A stretch of 64,000 nucleotides of DNA from assembly GCA_963169765.1 (NCBI GenBank), contig CAUJEN010000174.1, positions 20,236 through 84,235 of the forward strand. Reading direction: 5' to 3'. This stretch comes from QWHO01 sp021404945. Its GTDB lineage: Bacteria; Vulcanimicrobiota; Xenobia; Xenobiales; QWHO01. Shown in pieces: positions 44,274 to 51,985 of this stretch. Both the position numbers and the translations under genes were made by a program. Below the pieces are notes generated by a model that saw only the letters and a list, made by a program, of their open reading frames with translations, had not been told where the DNA came from and ran no database searches. Position 1 is the first letter of the stretch. Each line of letters starts with the position of its first letter.

Positions 44274-45518
44274 ATGATCGCCCTCCTCATCTGGTTGACC
44301 CTCACCAGCTTCGAGCAGAGCTGGATCGGCCGCAAGGTCTGGCAGAACGAGTGCCAGGGCACGCTGGCCGGTCTGACGAGCTGGAACGAGGGCGAGGAGT
44401 TCCCTTCGCTTGGCATCGGCCACTTCATCTGGTATCCGCGAGGGGTGAAGGGCCCCTTCGTGGAGAGCTTTCCCAGCTTCGTGCGCTTTGCTCGCGAGCG
44501 GGGGGCCAGGCCCCCGGAGGTGGCCCTCGAGCCCGCCTGCCCCTGGAGCTCCAGGCAAGCGTTCGAGCAGGCTCAGATGAGCGAGCCGATGCTGGAGCTT
44601 CGCACCTGGCTGGCGGCCACGGTGGACCTGCAGACCGAGTTTCTGGTGGCCCGCATGCGAGAGAGCCTGCCCCGTCTGGTGGCGGCCGCGAGCGACCCGG
44701 CCCGGGTCCAGCGCAACCTCGACAAGCTGCTGGCCACCCCCAACGGCGTCTACGCCCTGATCGACTACGTCAACTTCAAGGGCGAGGGGATCGCCCCCGC
44801 CGAGCGCTATCAGGGCCACGGCTGGGGTCTTCTCTGGGTGCTGATGGAGATGGGCGACGTTCCCTCCGGGCCTCGGGCCGCCTTCGAGTTTGCCGAGGCG
44901 GCCAAACGCTGCCTCGACCGCCGCATCGCCCACTCGCCCCCCGCCCGGGGAGAGCAGCGCTGGAAGGCCGGCTGGCACAAGCGTTGCGATACCTATGCCC
45001 TGCCGCTCATGGTCGTGCGCCGCGAGGAGTGGGGATCGGTCCCCCAGCCGCTCGGCCCCGAGCTCGAGCACATCCCCAACCGGCTGGTCGTCCACCACGC
45101 CGGAGTGCCCACCAAACACGAGGTCGACATGGCCGAGAAGGTGCGCCGCCTGCAGCTCTGGGGCCAGACAGACAAAGGCTGGCCGGATCTGCCTTACCAC
45201 TACATGATCGCCTTCGACGGCCGCATCTTCGAGGGCCGCGAGGTGCGCTACCGCCCCGAGAGCAACACGAAGTACGACCTGAACGGCGTGATCAACGTCG
45301 AGCTCGACGGCGACTTTGAGACCGAGAAGGTCAGCCCCGAGCAGCGCGAGGCCTTGATCCAGATCCTGGTCTACCTTTGCCTGCGGCATAACCTCGACCC
45401 GGGCACCATCCGCGGCCATCGCGACGAGGCGCCCGGCCAGACCACCTGCCCTGGCAGGGATCTGGCCAGGCTGGTGGACGGTCCCCTCCGGGACCTGGTG
45501 CGCGAGCGATTGCGCTGA
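44274..45518 (+). CDS. PGRP-type N-acetylmuramoyl-L-alanine amidase with novel N-terminal domain
   Basis: 414 residues from ATG 44274 with a short hydrophobic start (MIALLIWLTLTSF). Residues ~15-240 are a domain I know only from unnamed proteins, marked by IWLT..VWQNECQGTLAGLT, SWNEGEEFPSLGIGHFIWYP and GHGWGLLWVLMEM. The C-terminal ~165 residues are an amidase_2/PGRP domain with zinc ligands in LVVHHAG (H), RGHRDE (H) and TTCPGRDL (C), plus YHYMIAFDGRIFEGRE. It should cut the bond between MurNAc and L-Ala in peptidoglycan. The N-terminal domain may bind or cut glycan as well. Confidence 0.85.
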   Translation: MIALLIWLTLTSFEQSWIGRKVWQNECQGTLAGLTSWNEGEEFPSLGIGHFIWYPRGVKGPFVESFPSFVRFARERGARPPEVALEPACPWSSRQAFEQAQMSEPMLELRTWLAATVDLQTEFLVARMRESLPRLVAAASDPARVQRNLDKLLATPNGVYALIDYVNFKGEGIAPAERYQGHGWGLLWVLMEMGDVPSGPRAAFEFAEAAKRCLDRRIAHSPPARGEQRWKAGWHKRCDTYALPLMVVRREEWGSVPQPLGPELEHIPNRLVVHHAGVPTKHEVDMAEKVRRLQLWGQTDKGWPDLPYHYMIAFDGRIFEGREVRYRPESNTKYDLNGVINVELDGDFETEKVSPEQREALIQILVYLCLRHNLDPGTIRGHRDEAPGQTTCPGRDLARLVDGPLRDLVRERLR

Positions 45519-45563
45519 TTCTCCGGGGGGCGGGGCACTGGCCTCTTCGACAACGCAGGGGAG

Positions 45564-47774
45564 TTACGGTTTTGCCTCCTCGCTTTCCTCGCCCGGAAAC
45601 ACCACCCGCCGCTTGAGGCGCACGGCCCCCACCCGGGTGTAGTCGCCCACGTTCTCAATTCCTCTCTGGGCAGGAGCCGACGCCAGCGCTCGCACCTCGC
45701 CCTCGGTGCGCAGGCTCTGGCGCAGCGGCTCGAGAGTGTCGCGCAGGAAGTCCTCCGGGTTGGAGCGGCTCAAGATCGCCTGCGCTCCCGGGTAGGCAAA
45801 GCGCTCGTCCTCCCGCCATTTCTCCAGCACCGAGCCGACCCACTCGGACTTCCTGGCCGGGTCGAGCTGGTCATAGAAGAAGGCGGCCAGGTCCAGCGGA
45901 CGCTCGCGAGGCGACTGGCTGGGGCCCGGTCCCTGGTTGCTCAGGCTGCGCAGCGTCCAGAGCCACTGGTTGACCGGCAGGGCCCCCACCGACAGGCGGG
46001 TCATCTCGCCGAGCTCGGGCTCGAGCGAGTTGATGCGCATTCGTCCGGCCATGCCGGGATCGCGCTGCCACAGCTCGCTCCGCTCATCGAGCAGCGCGTC
46101 CGTCCAGGCCGCCGGTCCGACCTCAGGCTGCTTGAGAACCGTCTCCATCGCGATGCGAATTCCCTTGGAAGTGCCCGCCTCGGGCAGGGTGGCCTGCAGG
46201 TAGCTCACCGCCGAGGCCAGTTCGGGATAGGAGGCCAGGTGGGCCAACACGCCGTCCAGTGCCCCCAGGTCGGCATCTCTGACCAGGCTCCGGGCCATTC
46301 GGGCCACCTCCGACGACTTCACGGCCGGGCTCGGCTGAGCGCCCTCCAGGTCCAGGCAGACCAGGTTCCCGCGCTGGTCCGAGCCAACCGCGCCAAGGTG
46401 GTCCAGACCCAGTCCCTGCAACGGAGCCTGCAGGCTGGCCGAGCCTCGGGTCCAGCCATTGCTGGCCTGCAGGTTGACCGACTGCTCGTCTTGCCAGACG
46501 GCCAGCAGCTCGGGTTTTCCTCGCAGCAGAAACACCGCGGCCGAGGCCACCGGGGCCGAGGCTTCCAGCGCCGTGGCCACCGCCTGCCGGGAAAGCAAGG
46601 CCTGGCGCGAGACCGGTTTGATCTCGACCTGCTCCAGGTAGCTCCCCAGCGGCCGCAGAGCCCCCGGGGCCGGCAGTGACCGGGGCTGGCCCAGCGACCG
46701 GGCTGTCTGGTTGAGCAGGCGCACCCAGCCCTCTTCCTGGTGGCCCCAGGAGGGGCGCACCGCCACCGGCGTGAGCATGGCGCCGCCGTCCTGCTCGCGG
46801 GCCACCCAGGGGTCGGGGTAGCTCTCCACCAGCTCGCCCGATGGGCCAAATTTTCTGGTCCGCTCGGGCTCCACCACCAGCGCCTGGCCTTCGGCCGTCA
46901 CGCCCAGGACGTAGGGCCCCTCGGGGCTGGCCACGACGGTCAGGCGACCCTGGTGGAAGCGGCTCACCTGGCCCTCGGCCCCCATCCACAGGCCATCGTG
47001 CCGGTCCAAGTAGAACTGGGCGGGCGCTTGCTCGAGCGGTATCGAGGAGAGCAGCTCGCCGCTGGCCGAGCGTTGCTGCAGCTCGCCTTGCAGAACCAGC
47101 GTGAAGGAGCCGTCCGCCAGGCCCAGGGCCAGGGAAGCGTTCTCGGGCACCGCCAAGCTCTTCACCTCTCCCTGCGAGCTGATGCGCGCCACCTCACCCG
47201 GCAGCACCTGCCAGAGGGCCCCGTCGTTCCCCACGTGGCCCGGGGTCACCGGCTCGCCGGCGAGGTCGGCGTGCAGGGTGCCGTCCTCGCCCACCACCCG
47301 GTGGCGCTTGTCCTCCGCCTGCAAGCTGATCAGCCCCACCGGCCCATGGTGGGTCATGGCGTAGGGATTTCCGGGCAGCTTGATCGTTTTTCGGCCACGC
47401 AGATCGGGTCCGTAGATCTCGAGTCGATTGTCGCTCAGCCCGAGCAGGCCGCCGTCCCTGGCCACCGCCAGGCCCCTGGGGGGATTTCTGTGGAGGGCCG
47501 TCCCGAGCCGCTCACCGCTGGTCGTATCCAGCGCGTGGACCAGGTTGAAGGTCGTGTAGTAGGCCCGTCCCTGGCCCAGAGCCAGCTCGCGCACCTCGTC
47601 GCCCGGGTTGCTCGTGCGCCAGCCCTGGCCGGCCAGCTCGCCGCCTTCCAGCGAGAGCGGCCCCGTCTCCAGCTCCCAGGTGACCGAGGGATGGCTGCGC
47701 CGGGCCACCCGATACTCGTCGCCCTCGGCCATCAGGTGACGCACCGAGAGCCCCCGGGCTCCGTCTCGATTCAT
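45564..47774 (-). CDS. Beta-propeller-like hypothetical protein
   Basis: 736 residues. The first ~470 residues show repeated short beta motifs of WD/NHL type (for example GLAVARDGGLLGLSDNRLEI and QGQVSRFHQGRLTVVASPEG), then a helical half. The C-terminus carries IENVGDYTRVGAVRLKRR, a motif shared with the fragment just upstream at 47843-48040. Start ATG 47774 is preceded by GGTGG; a TTG at 47801 is possible. No catalytic motif is seen. Confidence 0.65.
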   Translation of the reverse strand: MNRDGARGLSVRHLMAEGDEYRVARRSHPSVTWELETGPLSLEGGELAGQGWRTSNPGDEVRELALGQGRAYYTTFNLVHALDTTSGERLGTALHRNPPRGLAVARDGGLLGLSDNRLEIYGPDLRGRKTIKLPGNPYAMTHHGPVGLISLQAEDKRHRVVGEDGTLHADLAGEPVTPGHVGNDGALWQVLPGEVARISSQGEVKSLAVPENASLALGLADGSFTLVLQGELQQRSASGELLSSIPLEQAPAQFYLDRHDGLWMGAEGQVSRFHQGRLTVVASPEGPYVLGVTAEGQALVVEPERTRKFGPSGELVESYPDPWVAREQDGGAMLTPVAVRPSWGHQEEGWVRLLNQTARSLGQPRSLPAPGALRPLGSYLEQVEIKPVSRQALLSRQAVATALEASAPVASAAVFLLRGKPELLAVWQDEQSVNLQASNGWTRGSASLQAPLQGLGLDHLGAVGSDQRGNLVCLDLEGAQPSPAVKSSEVARMARSLVRDADLGALDGVLAHLASYPELASAVSYLQATLPEAGTSKGIRIAMETVLKQPEVGPAAWTDALLDERSELWQRDPGMAGRMRINSLEPELGEMTRLSVGALPVNQWLWTLRSLSNQGPGPSQSPRERPLDLAAFFYDQLDPARKSEWVGSVLEKWREDERFAYPGAQAILSRSNPEDFLRDTLEPLRQSLRTEGEVRALASAPAQRGIENVGDYTRVGAVRLKRRVVFPGEESEEAKP

Positions 47775-47842
47775 GGTGAATCCACCAGGCTTGATCAACA
47801 CGCCCTGAGAATAGCTCGAGCGACCGAAAGGGAGCTGAAAGC

Positions 47843-48040
47843 TCAGCGTCGCTGGTGTACCCGCACCGCTCCCACCTGCACGTGACCGTCCCCCACCCGC
47901 ACCCCCGTCTGCCCCTGACGCGCGGAGGTGAGGCGGGCGTAGTCCTCACCCACCTCGCTTAGAGTGCGCAGGGCATGCTCGGGGGAAACGGCCCCCGAGA
48001 CCACCTCCTCGCGCAGGTTCCCCAGCGGTCTCCCCAGATG
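47843..48040 (-). pseudogene. Fragment of a paralogous propeller-family gene
   Basis: A frame encoding SPEHALRTLSEVGEDYARLT ... VRVGDGHVQVGAVRVHQRR ends at 47843 and shares the VGAVR(L/V) terminal motif with the large gene downstream. It has no start codon, and upstream reading frames switch (a scrap QRLGHEIQRLLGG occurs in another frame). It looks like the frameshifted 3' end of a lost paralogue. Confidence 0.4.
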
Positions 48041-48124
48041 ACGCAGGTCAGCCGCCGACCTGAGCCCGGACAGTGCCGAGCACCGCCCAGCAATCGTTGG
48101 ATTTCGTGGCCCAGCCGCTGCGCT

Positions 48125-48748
48125 CTAGGGAAGCAGCCACACCTGCAGCTCGGTGTCTCCCACCCGAATGCGGTTGCCGTCCTTGACCTCGGAGGGAACC
48201 CGCCCCACGCGCGCCCCTTCCAGGCGCGTGCCAGCGCGGCTGCCCAGATCTTCCAGGCAAAGCATGCCAACTGCCGGGTAGAGGCGCGCGTGCCGGCGCG
48301 ACAGGCGCGGGTCGGTAAGCCGCAACTCGGCTCCCCGGCCCCGCCCCAGCACCAGTCCGCGCCGGGTGACGAAACCCCGCTCGCGCATGGCGCCGCAGTT
48401 CTCCACCAGGGCCACCACCGGCTCGCCCTGCAGCGCCAGGCCGGCCGCTGCGGCCAGCTCGCGGCCGGGCTCGAAGAAGAGCTCGCACGGCCCGGCCAGC
48501 ACCCAGCCGCGCTCGGCCGCCTCGCGGGCCAGGTTCTCGCGCAGCCACCCCTGGTCGTCGGGGCTCAAGGCCTGCGAGCACCAGACCCGGAACGAGTTGG
48601 GAGCCATCTCCACCTTGTTGCGCAGCACCACCCGGCTATCCAGCATCAAGCGCAGCAGCAGGTGGGCGATCTCCAATCGATGGCTGCCCTCGGTGCGCCC
48701 CTCGATGGTCTCCTCGAGCGCTTTCTCCAGCTCGCGCAGCCAGCTCAC
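48125..48748 (-). CDS. DUF3662-FHA domain protein
   Basis: 207 residues from a GTG that overlaps the rlmN stop (GTGA). The N-terminal ~110 residues resemble DUF3662 of actinobacterial FhaA (LEKALEETIEG ... RNKVEMAPNSFRVWCSQ). The C-terminus is a forkhead-associated domain: LVLGRGRGAELRLTDPRLSR, RRHARLYP and DLGSRAGTRLEGARV, with the Arg, Ser, His and Asn-equivalent positions that bind phosphothreonine mostly present. It would recognise a Thr-phosphorylated partner; a Ser/Thr kinase is encoded at 1.4-3.7 kb, but no link is shown. Confidence 0.85.
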   Translation of the reverse strand: MSWLRELEKALEETIEGRTEGSHRLEIAHLLLRLMLDSRVVLRNKVEMAPNSFRVWCSQALSPDDQGWLRENLAREAAERGWVLAGPCELFFEPGRELAAAAGLALQGEPVVALVENCGAMRERGFVTRRGLVLGRGRGAELRLTDPRLSRRHARLYPAVGMLCLEDLGSRAGTRLEGARVGRVPSEVKDGNRIRVGDTELQVWLLP

Positions 48749-49803
48749 CGCTTCAGGTCGCTCAGCCGCAGCTGCCCGCAGGCGGCCGCGATGTCGCCGC
48801 CCTTCTCCTGGCGCACCGTGCACTTGATCCCACTCTGCTCCACCACTTCCTGGAAGGCCCGCACGCGGGCCGGGCGGCTGCGCTTGTAGCGCACCCCCTC
48901 GATCGGATTCCAGGGGATCAAGTTCACCAGCGAGTGCATCCCCGAGAGCAGACGCACCAACTCGTGGGCCTCTTCCACCGAGTCGTTGATCCCGTCGAGC
49001 AGCACGTACTCGAAGGTCACCCGGCGCCCGGTGGCCTCCTGGTATTCGCGGCAGGCCTCCAGCAGAGCCGTGAGCTTCCACTTGCGATTGACCGGCATGA
49101 TCTTCTCGCGCAGCGCGTCGTTGGTGGCGTGCAGCGAGATAGCCAGGCGCAGGGGCAATTTCTCTGCGGCCAGGTCGCGGATGCGCGGCACCAGTCCGGA
49201 GGTGGAGACGGTCAGGTGGCGCATCCCGATCCCCAGCCCCTCGGGAGAGTTGATCATGCGCACCGCCCGCAGGGTGTTGCGATAGTTGTGCAGCGGCTCG
49301 CCGATCCCCATGAAAACCACGTTGGCCACCCGCTCGCCCTGCTCGTCCAGGCGTTTTTGGATCTGCAGCACCTGGTCCACGATCTCCCAGGTGGCCAGGT
49401 TGCGCCGCAGCCCCAGCTTGCCCGAGGCGCAGAAGTCGCAGGCCATGGCGCAGCCCACCTGGGTGGAGATGCACACCGCCACCCGCCCTGGACCCAAGTC
49501 CTCGCCCAGGTAGTGCATGCGCACGCTCTCGATCACCTCGCCATCTGGTAGCGTGAACAGGTATTTGGTGGTCTCCTGCTCGGAGTGGAGCTCCTCCTTG
49601 AGTTGCAGCTCGGGGATTTCGGCCTTCTCGCGCAGGCGCGAGCGCAGCTTGAGCGAGAGGTTGGTCATGCGCTCGAAGTCGGTCTCGCGGGCGGTGTAGA
49701 TCCAGCGCAGCAGCTGGCGGGCCCGGAAGGCCGGCTCGCCCAGCTCGCGCACGAAGGCCACCAGCTCGTCCGGGGTGAGATCCTTGAGGTTCATCTTGCT
49801 CAC
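48745..49803 (-). CDS. rlmN: Dual-specificity 23S rRNA/tRNA adenine-C2 methyltransferase RlmN
   Basis: 352 residues. The radical-SAM motif GCAMACDFC (C118, C122, C125; CxxxCxxC) binds the 4Fe-4S cluster; the product also has the mono-methylated Cys region near the C-terminus (GGDIAAACGQLRL) and FMGIGEPLHNY. RlmN methylates A2503 in 23S rRNA and A37 in some tRNAs. The length is standard. GTG start and stop both overlap neighbours by 4 nt (GTGA), so it is coupled to the exported protein upstream and the FHA protein downstream. Confidence 0.95.
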   Translation of the reverse strand: MSKMNLKDLTPDELVAFVRELGEPAFRARQLLRWIYTARETDFERMTNLSLKLRSRLREKAEIPELQLKEELHSEQETTKYLFTLPDGEVIESVRMHYLGEDLGPGRVAVCISTQVGCAMACDFCASGKLGLRRNLATWEIVDQVLQIQKRLDEQGERVANVVFMGIGEPLHNYRNTLRAVRMINSPEGLGIGMRHLTVSTSGLVPRIRDLAAEKLPLRLAISLHATNDALREKIMPVNRKWKLTALLEACREYQEATGRRVTFEYVLLDGINDSVEEAHELVRLLSGMHSLVNLIPWNPIEGVRYKRSRPARVRAFQEVVEQSGIKCTVRQEKGGDIAAACGQLRLSDLKR

Positions 49804-50279
49804 AGGTCCATCCCCGTGATGCGCAGCGTGCCAGCCTTGTCGCGTTGCATGGTGAAGGCCCCCAGCCGCAACCGGATAGGGGGCGTGGGGGTGCCGTCGG
49901 ACTCTTTGAAGACCAGGCTGTCGGACAGGATGATGGGCACCGAGGAGATCACCCGGAATGAGCCGTCCTTGAGGGGCTCAAAGCCCAGGAACTGGTCGTT
50001 GAAGGGCTCGAGCCGGAAGTCGGGATGGCTGAGCAAGTCTTCATGGAAGGCCCGAAAGGCATCGCGGATCTCTTGCGCGCGCCCCTGCGCGTCGCCCTGG
50101 GCCGAGGCCTCCACGGCCGGAGCGATGAGGGCCATCACCCGGTCGACCTGGCGCGATTCGTAGGCGGCGTAGAGCTCATTGAGCAGAGCTCGGGCCGCCG
50201 TCTGGTCGGCCTCAGGCACCGGGACAGGCTGGGCCAGCGCGAGGCAGCCCAGCAGAAAAAAGAGGATACAGGTTTTCAC
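49800..50279 (-). CDS. Small exported protein
   Basis: 159 residues from GTG 50279. A signal peptide (KTCILFFLLGCLALAQPVPV) precedes a helical stretch (ARALLNELYAAYESRQVDRV) and a beta-rich half, similar to nuclear-transport-factor-2-like domains. GTG 50300 would add seven non-signal residues. Its stop overlaps the rlmN start by 4 nt. A consensus -10 box lies just upstream, so the message may be leaderless. Confidence 0.7.
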   Translation of the reverse strand: MKTCILFFLLGCLALAQPVPVPEADQTAARALLNELYAAYESRQVDRVMALIAPAVEASAQGDAQGRAQEIRDAFRAFHEDLLSHPDFRLEPFNDQFLGFEPLKDGSFRVISSVPIILSDSLVFKESDGTPTPPIRLRLGAFTMQRDKAGTLRITGMDL

Positions 50280-50288
50280 GGTGCCGGT

Positions 50289-50294
50289 ATTATA
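50289..50294 (-). promoter_or_regulatory. -10 box (TATAAT) of the rlmN operon
   Basis: Perfect TATAAT on the minus strand at 50294-50289, ten nt before the GTG at 50279. Initiation 6-7 nt after the box would place the transcript start almost at the start codon, suggesting a leaderless mRNA. A weak TGGCAC could be the -35. The stretch 50295-50461 holds no gene. Confidence 0.5.
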
Positions 50295-50461
50295 CGCCAC
50301 AAGCCCGATCGGTGCCAGGGTCCTGGGAGGTTCCGGGAGAGGGTTCTCCGACCCGTCGGGGGACTGTGTCCAGCTCCGCCCGTCAACAGTCGTCCTTGGG
50401 CGGGCTTCGTCGAAAGCGCAGGTTCCCCGGGCTCTACCCTGATCTCAGGCGCACGCGCTGG

Positions 50462-50890
50462 TCAGCGCACCACCCGCCCGGCCCGATACACGGGAGCGGC
50501 CTGGGTGGGTCGAGCACGACCGTTGTTGTAGGGCCGGGAGTGGTTGTGATAGGTGGGGCGGGGGGCGCAGGAGCCATTGTTGTAGCCGCCGCCGGGATAG
50601 GTGTAGCCCTGGTTGTAGCCGTAGGGATAGGAGTAGCCGGGGCCAGGGTTGTAGCCGTTGGGATAGCAGCCCGTGTTATAGCCCGTGTTGTAGTTGTAAT
50701 AGGGCTGCACCGGGTAGCTGTAGCCCGGCTGATAGTAGACGTAGCCCGGCTGGTAGTAGACGGGGTAGCTCTGATACACGGGATACGGATACCCGGTGCC
50801 CACGCCGATCTGGACCGAAACGCCGGTCTGGGCGGGTGCCGGTAAGGTCAGGCAGCACAGCAGTGCGGCCAGAATCATCAATCGCCTCAT
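50462..50890 (-). CDS. Tyr/Gly/Pro-rich secreted protein
   Basis: 142 residues from ATG 50890, with AGGAGGT just upstream. A signal peptide (RRLMILAALLCCLTLPAPAQ) precedes a low-complexity region rich in Tyr, Gly, Pro and Asn (for example YQPGYVYYQPGYSYPVQPYY). Such sequences occur in surface or matrix proteins and are prone to self-assembly. No catalytic motif. Confidence 0.72.
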   Translation of the reverse strand: MRRLMILAALLCCLTLPAPAQTGVSVQIGVGTGYPYPVYQSYPVYYQPGYVYYQPGYSYPVQPYYNYNTGYNTGCYPNGYNPGPGYSYPYGYNQGYTYPGGGYNNGSCAPRPTYHNHSRPYNNGRARPTQAAPVYRAGRVVR

Positions 50891-51149
50891 AAGGACCTCC
50901 TGCAGGTTGGTCTGCTCCGAGTCTAGCCCCTGTAAGAGCCAGGAACATTGCTGAAATGTTAAATCCGCATATGAGTTCTGCTTGAGGAGGTGCTGTGTCT
51001 CGCGTGCGTGTCTCCGGTGGGGGTATCCACCCGCGGGGCGCTCGCCATCGGTCAGTAAGTGTGTTCGCCGTCTCGTGAAGTCCGTGCGGGTCCAACGCGA
51101 CCTCATGCGTGCGCGTTGCTCCCGCGTTGCTCCCGCACGCCGCTATGTG

Positions 51150-51268
51150 CTGGCTTCCGCCGCCGCGCCGAGCTCGACCGCGAAACCTGCGCCGAGGCCA
51201 GTGTGGTCATCTCCAACCAGGACGAGCACGCTCTGGAGGGCAAAGCAGCTCCGGCTGATGCGGCGTGA
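51150..51268 (+). pseudogene. Possible C-terminal gene remnant in the 50.9-51.5 kb gap
   Basis: The ~580-bp gap shows no intact gene. The most coding-like scrap is FRRRAELDRETCAEASVVIS, followed by NQDEHALEGKAAPADAA and a stop, without a start. The rest of the gap has mixed short frames and no signals I recognise. Confidence 0.25.
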
Positions 51269-51473
51269 TCGGTTCACCTGCCCCGCTCCGGGGTCGCACT
51301 CGCGATGCGTAACTGCAGGCCCACACGTGGTGTTTCACTCGCGTGGGGGGACGAGAACCTGATCATGCTGTGCGTGGCCACCTGCGACTGGTGCACCGGG
51401 GTTACCTGCGCATCAGCGGGCAGGTGGGAGCGCATCCGCCTACCCGTCGACCGGGCCAGAGCCCTCGGCGTGG

Positions 51474-51926
51474 CTATCCCTTGCCGAGGATGCGCCGCAC
51501 CGCCTGCAGAAAAGGCTCGCTCAGCGCCTCTGGACCTGATCCGAAGTTGAGGTGGGCTCCGTCCGAGCGCCACTCTCCGAGCACCGTCCGCTTCTCTCCC
51601 TGGAGATCGAGCGAGTGCTCCAGGGTAAGGATGCGGGCCGCCTCGGGGCCCTTATCGGCAGGCCAGACCAGACACAGGAAGTGGGCTTCCGGCACCTCGC
51701 CGGGCGGAGGCAGACGGATCAGAGCCCCCTGCCAATCGTCGAGTCGCACCGGCTCGAGGGCCAGCCCGTCGCTGGCCAGGCTCTCCTGGCAGGCCATCCC
51801 GACCTCCTTCCAGAGCGCGATCAGGTGGGGGAGGGCCTCCGGGCCGGAAAGCACACGGGCCACTGCCGCCGGGTCCTCGAAGAACCAGCGCGGAAAGACC
51901 CGGTGAGCGAACATGTAGGCTTGCAC
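51474..51926 (-). CDS. Hypothetical protein, 150 residues
   Basis: Soluble alpha/beta protein without recognised motifs (begins QAYMFAHRVFPRWFFEDPAA, ends in FLQAVRRILGKG). Codon usage is typical. Start is GTG 51926, with an in-frame ATG at 51914. It lies immediately downstream of the ankyrin gene (same strand, about 60 nt), possibly one transcript. Function unknown. Confidence 0.6.
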   Translation of the reverse strand: MQAYMFAHRVFPRWFFEDPAAVARVLSGPEALPHLIALWKEVGMACQESLASDGLALEPVRLDDWQGALIRLPPPGEVPEAHFLCLVWPADKGPEAARILTLEHSLDLQGEKRTVLGEWRSDGAHLNFGSGPEALSEPFLQAVRRILGKG

Positions 51927-51985
51927 GCCGGGCAGTTATCCTTCGGGGGGATTTCTCCTACCGGGGAGCCCTACTCGTCTCTGCG

